Assembly (NCBI GenBank): GCA_937923365.1
Contig: CALAIJ010000120.1
Location: 1 to 6,011, forward strand
Direction of reading: 5' to 3'
Length of the DNA stretch: 6,011 nucleotides
DNA from: an uncultured Sulfitobacter sp.
GTDB lineage: Bacteria; Pseudomonadota; Alphaproteobacteria; Rhodobacterales; Rhodobacteraceae
Shown here: piece after piece, positions 1 to 5,795 of the stretch
How positions within the stretch are numbered: position 1 is the first letter of the stretch
How the letters are laid out: each line of letters starts with the position of its first letter
Position numbers and translations under genes: made by a program
Notes under the pieces: generated by a model
What the model was told of the DNA's origin: nothing
Seen by the model: the letters and a program-made list of their open reading frames with translations, nothing else
Databases searched by the model: none

Positions 1-85
1 GGTGTATACAAATTTGTGAGATTTGCGCAGGTGTGCTGCAACGCTCCTAAATAGCAGGTATCAACGACACCATGCAGGGACCCAT

Positions 86-760
86 ATGAAAATTCTCGTG
101 GTCGAAGACGACGCCACCACTGGTACTTACATTGCGCGGGGATTGCGCGAGGAAGGGCATGTGGTTGACCTGTTGGAGGACGGCAAAGCGGGGCTGATCG
201 CGGCCACAGCTTCCAGCTATGATGTGGCCGTTGTTGACCGGATGCTGCCCGAGGTGGACGGGCTGACGCTGGTCAAGACACTGCGCGGTGCGGGCAATCT
301 CACGCCTGTGCTGTTCCTGACCGCCATGGGCGATGTGGAGGACCGGATTGCGGGGCTCAATGCGGGCGCCGATGATTATCTGGTCAAACCCTTCGCGTTT
401 GGAGAGCTGTCGGCGCGTGTTGCCGCCCTTGCCCGCCGCCCGCAAGCGGTGGAGACGGAAACCGTTCTCACCGTCGCCGATCTGGAGATGGACCTCATCA
501 CCCGCAAAGTCACCCGTGCCGGGGTCGAGATTGACTTGCTGCCAAGGGAATTTGCGTTGTTGGAACATTTGCTGCGCCGTAAGGGGCGCGTGCAAACCCG
601 CACCATGCTGTTGGAAGGGGTGTGGGACCTGAGCTTTGATCCGCAGACCAATGTCGTGGAAACCCACATCAGCCGATTGCGCGCCAAAGTGGACAAGCCC
701 TTCGCCCAAGACCTGATCCAGACCGTGCGCGGTGCAGGCTACCGGATCGCTCAAGGGTGA
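86..760 (+). CDS. OmpR/PhoB-family two-component response regulator
   Basis: A 224-residue cytoplasmic response regulator with the usual length and two-domain layout of the OmpR/PhoB family. The receiver domain (about residues 1-115) has the acidic pocket E7-D8-D9, the phosphoacceptor D51 in VVDRMLP, the switch threonine T79 in LTAMG and the conserved lysine K101 in LVKPF. The winged-helix DNA-binding domain (about 127-222) has LLPREFALLEHL, the recognition-helix region TNVVETHISRLRAKVD (188-203) and the wing signature TVRGAGYRI. The ATG at 86 is chosen because MKILVVEDD is the canonical N-terminus and AGGGA lies five bases upstream; the frame is open further upstream only through an unlikely TTG. 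Its stop overlaps the start of the histidine kinase, so the two are co-transcribed. It is presumably phosphorylated by that kinase. Target genes are not shown by the sequence; the oxidase operon downstream is the obvious candidate. Family certain, regulon unknown. Confidence 0.95.
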   Translation: MKILVVEDDATTGTYIARGLREEGHVVDLLEDGKAGLIAATASSYDVAVVDRMLPEVDGLTLVKTLRGAGNLTPVLFLTAMGDVEDRIAGLNAGADDYLVKPFAFGELSARVAALARRPQAVETETVLTVADLEMDLITRKVTRAGVEIDLLPREFALLEHLLRRKGRVQTRTMLLEGVWDLSFDPQTNVVETHISRLRAKVDKPFAQDLIQTVRGAGYRIAQG

Positions 761-2091
761 TGCGGCTGAGGAAACTCTGGCGGTCCATGCCGCTGCGCTT
801 GGCGCTTTTGCTGGTTTTGCTGTTCTCGGCGGTGAGCTTGCTAAGCCTCGCGGCCAGCTATCAAGTGACCAAGACGTCATTCGAGCAGGACATCCGTGCC
901 GATCTGCGGCAGGATCTTGCAGGCTTTCGCGCTGCTCCGAATGCCCGCGCCGTCGCACAACTGGTCGAGGCGGAATCCCGTGCAGCAGACCCCGCCCGAT
1001 TGATCATCAGCTACATCTCTCCCACAGGTCGCATCTTTGGCAATGGGGCGATCGCCCGCGGGGACAAGGGGTTCAACATCGTCTCGCTGGACCCTGAGCG
1101 GGAAGAATTCGCAGGTGCATATCTCTCGCTCACCGACGGGCTTTACGGCGGGCTGCTGACCATTGCGCGCAGCCGTGCCGAAATTCTTGCCCTGCGTGAC
1201 TTGTTTATCAACATCCTATTGATCAGCCTGCTGCCCACCGTGCTGATCGCGCTGTCGGGCGGTTTGATCCTCGCGCGGCGCTCCAAACGCCATGTGGAGG
1301 TTGTGGGCGAAGCGCTGGATGCGATGACCACGGGTGATCTTGCCGCGCGGGTCACAGTGGGGCCGCGCTGGTCTGATGATCTGGTGCGCATTGGCGGCAA
1401 AGTGAATCAGATGGCCACCGCACAGGAAACATCCGTTGCCGCACTTCGGCAGGTGTCTTCGGACATTGCCCATGATCTTAAAACGCCCATCCAGCGGGTG
1501 GCCGTGCATCTGGAAGAACTGGCTGCAGTGACCGCGCCAGACAGCGCCGCGGCTGAACTGACAGGCAAGGCGCAATCCGAATTGGACGACATCACCGCCA
1601 CCTTCCAGTCGCTGCTGCAACTGGCGCAAGTAGAGGGGGGACAAGCCAAAGCGCGGTTTGTTCCTGTTGATCTGGGTGCCGTGGCGCAAACCATTGTCGA
1701 GGTCTTTGAACCTGCGGCTGCCGCAAGCGGCCACACCCTGACACTAGCGCTGCCTGACGCGGCCAGAACGGTGCAAGGCGACAAGATGCTTTTGGGGCAG
1801 ATGTTGTCGAACCTGATCGAGAACGCGTTGCGTCACACGCCTGAAGGTAGTGCCGTGCAGGTCGCCGTGGGCGCGGATTTCACGCTGACCGTCGCCGACA
1901 ACGGCCCCGGCGTTCCAAAAGCGGAGCGGGGCCGCGTTCTGCAACGTCTTTACCGACTGGATCGCAGCCGTGGCACACCGGGCAACGGGCTGGGGCTAAG
2001 CCTTGTGGCCGCCGTCGCGACCCTGCACGGTGCGACGCTGACATTGGAAGATAATACCCCCGGCCTGAAAGTTGAAATTGCTTTTCCTTAA
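760..2091 (+). CDS. HAMP-domain sensor histidine kinase
   Basis: A 443-residue inner-membrane sensor kinase, partner of the preceding response regulator. Domains in order: short basic N-terminus; TM1 about residues 11-34; periplasmic sensor loop about 35-146 with no recognisable ligand domain; TM2 about 147-171; HAMP about 172-224; HisKA with the H-box DIAHDLKTP and phosphoacceptor H238; HATPase_c about 335-443 with the N-box NLIENALRH (N355), the G1 box DNGPGV (380-385) and the G2 box GNGLGLSL (408-415). All catalytic boxes are intact. The F-box region reads RVLQRLYRLDRSR, with leucines where the usual RVFERFYR has phenylalanines. The start codon ATG at 760 shares its A with the regulator's TGA (TGATG); an in-frame GTG at 757 directly precedes it and would add one residue. 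The signal sensed cannot be read from the sequence; with an oxidase operon next door, redox or respiratory state is a guess only. Confidence 0.94.
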   Translation: MRLRKLWRSMPLRLALLLVLLFSAVSLLSLAASYQVTKTSFEQDIRADLRQDLAGFRAAPNARAVAQLVEAESRAADPARLIISYISPTGRIFGNGAIARGDKGFNIVSLDPEREEFAGAYLSLTDGLYGGLLTIARSRAEILALRDLFINILLISLLPTVLIALSGGLILARRSKRHVEVVGEALDAMTTGDLAARVTVGPRWSDDLVRIGGKVNQMATAQETSVAALRQVSSDIAHDLKTPIQRVAVHLEELAAVTAPDSAAAELTGKAQSELDDITATFQSLLQLAQVEGGQAKARFVPVDLGAVAQTIVEVFEPAAAASGHTLTLALPDAARTVQGDKMLLGQMLSNLIENALRHTPEGSAVQVAVGADFTLTVADNGPGVPKAERGRVLQRLYRLDRSRGTPGNGLGLSLVAAVATLHGATLTLEDNTPGLKVEIAFP

Positions 2092-2115
2092 GGGGCCGTT
2101 CACCTTGTCCTGAGA

Positions 2116-2167
2116 CATTCTGCCACGCGGCATTCTGTGGGGCTGTATTCGGGACAGTGCCGTTCTA
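2116..2167 (+). repeat. Four in-phase copies of a YATTCTG-like motif, 15-base period
   Basis: In the 112-base gap between the kinase and the oxidase operon, CATTCTG occurs at 2116 and 2131, followed exactly in phase by TATTCGG at 2146 and CGTTCTA at 2161. The core TTC is present in all four at a strict 15-base spacing, while the bases between copies are not conserved. OmpR-family regulators usually bind direct repeats with about 10-11 base periods, so 15 bases is not the classical arrangement. It could be an operator for the adjacent regulator, a site for another protein, or chance. Confidence 0.35.
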
Positions 2168-2187
2168 AAAGTCAAATCGGTGCAATC

Positions 2188-2193
2188 AAGGGG
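2188..2193 (+). promoter_or_regulatory. Probable ribosome binding site for oxidase subunit I
   Basis: AAGGGG lies ten bases upstream of the ATG at 2204. The spacing is slightly long, but it is the best Shine-Dalgarno match near the start. It favours the ATG at 2204 over the in-frame GTG at 2180, which lies upstream of this site. Confidence 0.5.
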
Positions 2194-2203
2194 TTTGCGA
2201 GAG

Positions 2204-3613
2204 ATGTTGGACGGCTTTTCCGCAGAGATGCTGGCACGGGTGCAATTTGCCTTTACCGTGTCTTTTCACATTATTTTTCCCGCTTTCTCGATCGGTCTTG
2301 CCAGCTATCTTGCGGTGCTGAACGGCCTGTACCTGCGTACCCGGAATGAGACTTATCTGGTTCTGTTTAACTACTGGAAAAAGATATTCGCCGTGGCCTT
2401 CGGCATGGGCGTCGTGTCGGGCATTGTGATGGCCTATCAGTTCGGCACCAACTGGTCGGTGTTCTCTGACCGCGCAGGGCCGGTGATCGGGCCGCTGATG
2501 GCTTACGAAGTGCTGTCGGCGTTCTTTCTTGAGGCGGGTTTCCTTGGCATCATGCTTTTTGGCCGCAAGCGTGTGGGCGACGGGCTGCACATGCTGGCCA
2601 CAGCCATGGTGGCAATTGGCACGCTGATTTCGGCCACGTGGATCTTGTCCGTGAATTCATGGATGCAGACGCCCGCAGGATTTTCCATCAACGAAGTGGG
2701 CCAGTTCATTCCAGAGGATTGGTGGGCGATCGTGTTCAACCCGTCCTTCCCATACCGCTTGGTGCACATGGTGCTGGCGGCCTACCTGACCACTGCGCTG
2801 GTGGTAGGGGCCGTGGGCGCGCTGCACCTGCTGCGCGACCGTCAGGATATGCCGTCGCGCAAGATGTTCTCCATGGCGATGTGGATGCTGATGGTGGTCA
2901 CACCCCTGCAGATCGTTGCGGGCGACTTTCACGGCATCAACACACTGAAATACCAGCCGCAAAAGGTCATGGCGATGGAGGGGCATTACGACAGCTATGA
3001 AGGTGGCGCGCCGCTCATTCTGTTTGGCATCCCCAATGAGGCGGAGAAAAAGATCGAGTACAAGGTCGAGATACCCAAGCTCAGCTCGCTTATCCTCAAG
3101 CACGATCTGAACGCGGACCTGCCGGGCCTCGACACCATCCCCGATGAGGATGAGCCGCCCGTGACGCTGATCTTCTTCAGCTTTCGGATCATGGTGGGAC
3201 TTGGCTTTGCGATGCTGGGCCTTGGCCTATGGGCCGCGTGGATGCGTTGGCGGGGCCGCTTGTACGATGCGCCGATGCTCTACCGCGCGAGCGTTCTGAT
3301 GGGCCCCATGGGCTTTGTCGCCGTGCTGGCGGGATGGATTACCACCGAAGTGGGCCGCCAGCCGTTCACGGTCTACGGGTTGATGCGCACTTCTGAAAGC
3401 CTGTCGCCCATCGCGGCCCCTGCGGTCGCCACCTCGCTGGTCGCCTTTATCATCGTCTATTTCTTCGTGTTCGGGGCGGGGACGTTCTATATCCTGCGCA
3501 TGATGAACGCCCGCGTCAAAGTGGTGAGCGAGCAATCCCTGCGCAATGAAGCGCCCACACGCACGGCAGGCATCACACCGGCGCAGCAACGCCGCGCACA
3601 GGAGGAAGACTAA
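2204..3613 (+). CDS. cydA: Cytochrome bd-type ubiquinol oxidase subunit I (CioA-type, short Q-loop)
   Basis: A 469-residue polytopic membrane protein (about nine spans), the haem-bearing and quinol-oxidising subunit of a bd-family terminal oxidase. Key residues, by comparison with E. coli CydA: H22 in FTVSFHIIFP (haem b595 ligand, E. coli H19); E102 and E110 in YEVLSAFFLE (E99, E107); H188 in RLVHMVLAAY and M330 in FRIMVG (haem b558 ligands, H186 and M393); K254 and E259 in QKVMAMEG (quinol site K252, E257); E382 in the signature GWITTEVGRQPF. K254 to M330 is 76 residues against 141 in E. coli, so the C-terminal Q-loop insertion is absent, as in CioA/short-loop enzymes, which are often cyanide-insensitive. 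Start ATG 2204 gives MLDGFSAEMLARVQFAFTV, matching family N-termini. The tail from about 436 is hydrophilic. Subunit II begins one base after its stop. The alternative name is cioA; spectral type and cyanide response cannot be read from sequence. Confidence 0.96.
   Translation: MLDGFSAEMLARVQFAFTVSFHIIFPAFSIGLASYLAVLNGLYLRTRNETYLVLFNYWKKIFAVAFGMGVVSGIVMAYQFGTNWSVFSDRAGPVIGPLMAYEVLSAFFLEAGFLGIMLFGRKRVGDGLHMLATAMVAIGTLISATWILSVNSWMQTPAGFSINEVGQFIPEDWWAIVFNPSFPYRLVHMVLAAYLTTALVVGAVGALHLLRDRQDMPSRKMFSMAMWMLMVVTPLQIVAGDFHGINTLKYQPQKVMAMEGHYDSYEGGAPLILFGIPNEAEKKIEYKVEIPKLSSLILKHDLNADLPGLDTIPDEDEPPVTLIFFSFRIMVGLGFAMLGLGLWAAWMRWRGRLYDAPMLYRASVLMGPMGFVAVLAGWITTEVGRQPFTVYGLMRTSESLSPIAAPAVATSLVAFIIVYFFVFGAGTFYILRMMNARVKVVSEQSLRNEAPTRTAGITPAQQRRAQEED
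3600..3605 (+). promoter_or_regulatory. Strong ribosome binding site for oxidase subunit II
   Basis: A perfect AGGAGG sits in the last codons of subunit I, nine bases before the ATG at 3615. It fixes the start of subunit II and rules out the longer upstream in-frame reading, which would overlap subunit I. Confidence 0.85.
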
Positions 3614-3614
3614 C

Positions 3615-4622
3615 ATGTTCGGACTGGAGCTGTCTTTCATCTGGGCGGGCATCATTGCATTCGCTGTACTGGTTTACGTGATCCTTGATGGGTTCGATCT
3701 GGGCGTCGGATTGCTGTTCCCGCTGACAGATGACGAAAAAGAGCGCAACGTGATGATGAACTCTGTTGCCCCCATCTGGGACGGCAACGAGACTTGGCTG
3801 GTGCTGGGCGGCGGCGGGCTGTTCGCGGTATTCCCGCTGGCCTATGCCGTCGTGATGCCCGCGCTTTACGTGCCCATCACCCTGATGTTGCTGGGGCTGG
3901 TCTTTCGCGGCGTCGCGTTTGAATACCGCTGGCGCACCACACGCTGGAAGGGCGTCTGGGACATGGCGTTCTTTGGCGGGTCCTTCGTGGCCGCCATGTG
4001 CCAGGGCATCGCCCTTGGCGCCCTTGTTCAGGGCATCGAGATCGAAGGCCGCGCCTATGCCGGCGGCTGGTGGGACTGGCTGACGCCGTTCTCCATTCTG
4101 ACGGGTGTCGCTGTCACAACGGGATATGCGCTGCTGGGGGCGACGTGGCTCAACATGAAGCTTGAAGGGCGCATCCAGACCCATATGCGCAGCCTTGCGT
4201 GGCCTTTCGCGCTGGCCACGGTCGGCTTTATGGCGGCTGTCAGCCTGTGGACCCCGTTCCTTGATGCCGTCTATTTCGAGCGGTGGTTTAGCTGGCCGAC
4301 GGCGCTGTATTCCAGCTTTGTGCCGTTCCTTGTGGCGCTGTGCATTGCGGGGCTGTTCTACGGGCTGAAGCGCGGGCGCGACGTGATGCCGTTCATGTCA
4401 GCACTCGGCATGTTCGTGCTGGGATTCATCGGGATCGGGATCAGCTTTTACCCGCACATGGTGCCACCTGGCCTGACCATTGCGGACGCGGCGGCTCCCG
4501 ACAGTTCACTCGCCTTTGCACTGGTGGGCACGGTGGTGCTGGTGCCGATCATTCTGGCCTATACGGCCTATGCCTATTGGGTGTTCCGCGGCAAGATCGA
4601 CCCTGATGAGGGATATCACTGA
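3615..4622 (+). CDS. cydB: Cytochrome bd-type ubiquinol oxidase subunit II (CioB-type)
   Basis: A 335-residue membrane protein with about eight spans, the second structural subunit of the bd-type oxidase, forming a heterodimer with the product of the preceding gene. Its length is typical of CioB and shorter than E. coli CydB (379). Recognisable family motifs are YVILDGFDLGVG (21-32), IWDGNETWLVLGGGGLF (54-70, containing D56 at the position of the E. coli proton-path aspartate D58), FRGVAFEYR (97-105, R98) and the C-terminal SFYPHMVPPGLTI (277-289). The start is set by MFGLELSFIWAGIIAF, an amphipathic-to-membrane N-terminus normal for the family, and by AGGAGG just upstream. It is translationally linked on both sides: one base separates it from subunit I, and its TGA overlaps the ATG of the small downstream gene. 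All visible motifs are intact, so a functional oxidase is expected. Confidence 0.96.
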   Translation: MFGLELSFIWAGIIAFAVLVYVILDGFDLGVGLLFPLTDDEKERNVMMNSVAPIWDGNETWLVLGGGGLFAVFPLAYAVVMPALYVPITLMLLGLVFRGVAFEYRWRTTRWKGVWDMAFFGGSFVAAMCQGIALGALVQGIEIEGRAYAGGWWDWLTPFSILTGVAVTTGYALLGATWLNMKLEGRIQTHMRSLAWPFALATVGFMAAVSLWTPFLDAVYFERWFSWPTALYSSFVPFLVALCIAGLFYGLKRGRDVMPFMSALGMFVLGFIGIGISFYPHMVPPGLTIADAAAPDSSLAFALVGTVVLVPIILAYTAYAYWVFRGKIDPDEGYH

Positions 4623-4732
4623 TGTCGGAATGGCTGACCCGCGTGGGCTGGTTCATCGCCATCTGGATCGGGGGCGTCGCGCTGCTGGCGCTTGTCGCCT
4701 ATGGCATTCGTCTGGCAATCATGCCCGCGTAG
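4622..4732 (+). CDS. 36-residue DUF2474-like membrane protein, probable small oxidase subunit
   Basis: A very short gene that size-limited gene calling would miss. The product starts MSEWLTRVGWFIAIW and has one predicted membrane helix at about residues 9-33 with a short polar N-terminus. The pattern (basic/polar start, GWxxxIW, then an Ala/Leu/Val-rich span followed by IRL) resembles the DUF2474 family of short proteins encoded beside CioAB oxidases. By analogy with CydX in E. coli, a single-helix subunit needed for bd oxidase stability, it is probably an accessory subunit. Its ATG overlaps the TGA of subunit II (TGATG), and GAGGGA at 4608-4613, inside the end of subunit II, provides a ribosome binding site eight bases away, indicating translational coupling. 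The family assignment is from memory of the pattern; the small-subunit role is inference from context. Confidence 0.85.
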   Translation: MSEWLTRVGWFIAIWIGGVALLALVAYGIRLAIMPA

Positions 4733-4813
4733 GCGCTACCCAACGTAAAGCGGGCCCTCACGCGAGCTGCCCTTGCAAAGACCGTAACGGCTGGCCAATC
4801 TGCCCCAAAGCCC

Positions 4814-4820
4814 AAGGAGA
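4814..4820 (+). promoter_or_regulatory. Ribosome binding site for the quinone oxidoreductase-like gene
   Basis: AAGGAGA lies six bases before the ATG at 4827. It decides for this start over the in-frame ATG at 4836, which would be 15 bases away. The strong site shows the gene is independently initiated. The 94 bases between the oxidase operon and this gene contain no clear terminator or promoter, so read-through transcription is possible. Confidence 0.8.
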
Positions 4821-4826
4821 GCCCAA

Positions 4827-5792
4827 ATGCGCGCCATGCAAGTCACAGCCTATGATGAACCCCTGTCCATGCAGGAACTGGACATGCCTGCGCCCGCCGC
4901 AGGTCAGGTGCTGGTCGAGATTGACACCTGCGGGCTGAACTTTGGTGATTTGCTGATTATCAAAGGCACCTATCAGGAAAAACCGCCTCTGCCGTTCACG
5001 CTGGGCATGGAACTGGCCGGCACCGTTGTGGAGGCTGGAGCAGGTGTTACGCACCTCAAGAAAGGCCAGCGCATCGCCGCGTTTACAGGCTTTGACGGTC
5101 TGGCAGAGTTTGCCGCCATTCCGGCAGAGGTCTGCGTGCCGATCCCCGACGGGATGAGCGCGGTGGACGCCGCTGCGTTCCTTATTGCCTATGGCACCAG
5201 CCATGTGGGCCTCGACTACAAGGCGCACCTGAAAGCGGGGGAAAACCTGCTGGTCTTGGGCGCCTCTGGCGGGGTTGGCCTGACGGCTGTTGAACTAGGC
5301 AAGCTGATGGGGGCCAATGTCATCGCCTGCGCGCGCGGTGCCGACAAGCTGGAGGTCTGCAAAGCCGCAGGTGCAGATCATCTGGTCAACTCGGAGACGG
5401 ACGACATCCGCGAAGTCGTCAAGGCGCTGGGCGGGGCGGATGTGGTTTATGACCCCGTTGGCGGCGATCAATTCAAGGCGGCGATGCGCGCATGCAACCC
5501 GGAGGCACGTCTGCTGCCGCTGGGCTTTGCCTCGGGCGAGGTGCCGCAGATTCCTGCGAACATCCTGTTGGTCAAGAACCTCAGCGTGCTGGGCTTCTAT
5601 TGGGGCGGCTACGCGCGGGTGAACCCCAAAGTGCTGACGGATAGTTTCCAGCAGCTGTTTACGTGGTACGCCGAAGGCAAGCTGAAGCCCCACGTCAGCA
5701 ATGTGCTGCCGCTGGATCAGGCCAACGAAGCACTGGATTTGCTGCGCACCCGCAAAGCGACGGGCAAGGTGGTGGTACAGGTCAAATCCTGA
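4827..5792 (+). CDS. Zinc-less NADPH:quinone oxidoreductase-type MDR superfamily protein
   Basis: A 321-residue soluble cytoplasmic protein of the medium-chain dehydrogenase/reductase superfamily, quinone oxidoreductase branch. The N-terminal GroES-like catalytic domain (about 1-125) carries CGLNFGDLLIIKGTYQ (35-50) and PFTLGMELAGTV (56-67), typical of the zinc-independent branch. The zinc-ligand pattern of alcohol dehydrogenases (GHE and the four-cysteine lobe) is absent. The Rossmann cofactor domain (about 126-265) has the glycine motif GASGGVG (145-151) and VVYDPVGGDQF (206-216). The C-terminus returns to the catalytic domain with ANEALDLLRTRKATGKVVV. Length is normal for the family. Members reduce quinones or activated alkenes such as enones or acrylyl-CoA-type substrates with NADPH, so the natural substrate is open. 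It follows the oxidase operon on the same strand but 94 bases away. A link to the quinone pool is tempting but unproven, because the enzyme is soluble. Confidence 0.93.
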   Translation: MRAMQVTAYDEPLSMQELDMPAPAAGQVLVEIDTCGLNFGDLLIIKGTYQEKPPLPFTLGMELAGTVVEAGAGVTHLKKGQRIAAFTGFDGLAEFAAIPAEVCVPIPDGMSAVDAAAFLIAYGTSHVGLDYKAHLKAGENLLVLGASGGVGLTAVELGKLMGANVIACARGADKLEVCKAAGADHLVNSETDDIREVVKALGGADVVYDPVGGDQFKAAMRACNPEARLLPLGFASGEVPQIPANILLVKNLSVLGFYWGGYARVNPKVLTDSFQQLFTWYAEGKLKPHVSNVLPLDQANEALDLLRTRKATGKVVVQVKS

Positions 5793-5795
5793 GCC

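Noticed and set aside
23..85. Extension of the response regulator to a TTG at 23
   Set aside because: It adds 21 residues with no family resemblance; MKILVVEDD from the ATG at 86 is the canonical receiver start and has AGGGA at a good distance.
72..89. Five-codon upstream reading frame (ATG at 72 to TGA at 87) overlapping the regulator start
   Set aside because: The ribosome binding site is poor and the frame very short; it falls over the real Shine-Dalgarno sequence and is most likely chance.
47..958. 303-codon minus-strand open frame opposite the regulator and kinase
   Set aside because: It is a GC-rich antisense shadow of two well-supported genes, without recognisable domains.
2121..2132. 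Possible hairpin TGCC-ACGC-GGCA as a terminator after the kinase gene
   Set aside because: The stem is only four base pairs and no T-run follows; it also falls inside the 15-base periodic motif.
2105..2169. Sigma-70-like promoter elements (TTGTCC near 2105, TCTAAA near 2164) before the oxidase
   Set aside because: No -35/-10 pair with 16-18 base spacing and adequate matches could be assembled; reporting a promoter would be over-reading.
2180..2203. GTG start for oxidase subunit I
   Set aside because: It would add eight residues not typical of the family and lies before the AAGGGG site; the ATG at 2204 gives the expected N-terminus.
2137..2349. Forward reading frame crossing the intergenic gap into subunit I
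   Set aside because: It overlaps the strongly supported oxidase gene in another frame, and its product is not protein-like.
3546..3614. Longer N-terminus for oxidase subunit II starting inside subunit I
   Set aside because: The extra residues are arginine/histidine-rich read-through of subunit I in another frame; AGGAGG at 3600-3605 supports the ATG at 3615.
4773..4801. Promoter for the reductase gene with TTGCAA as -35
   Set aside because: The hexamer at the right distance (CAATCT) is a poor -10; support is insufficient.
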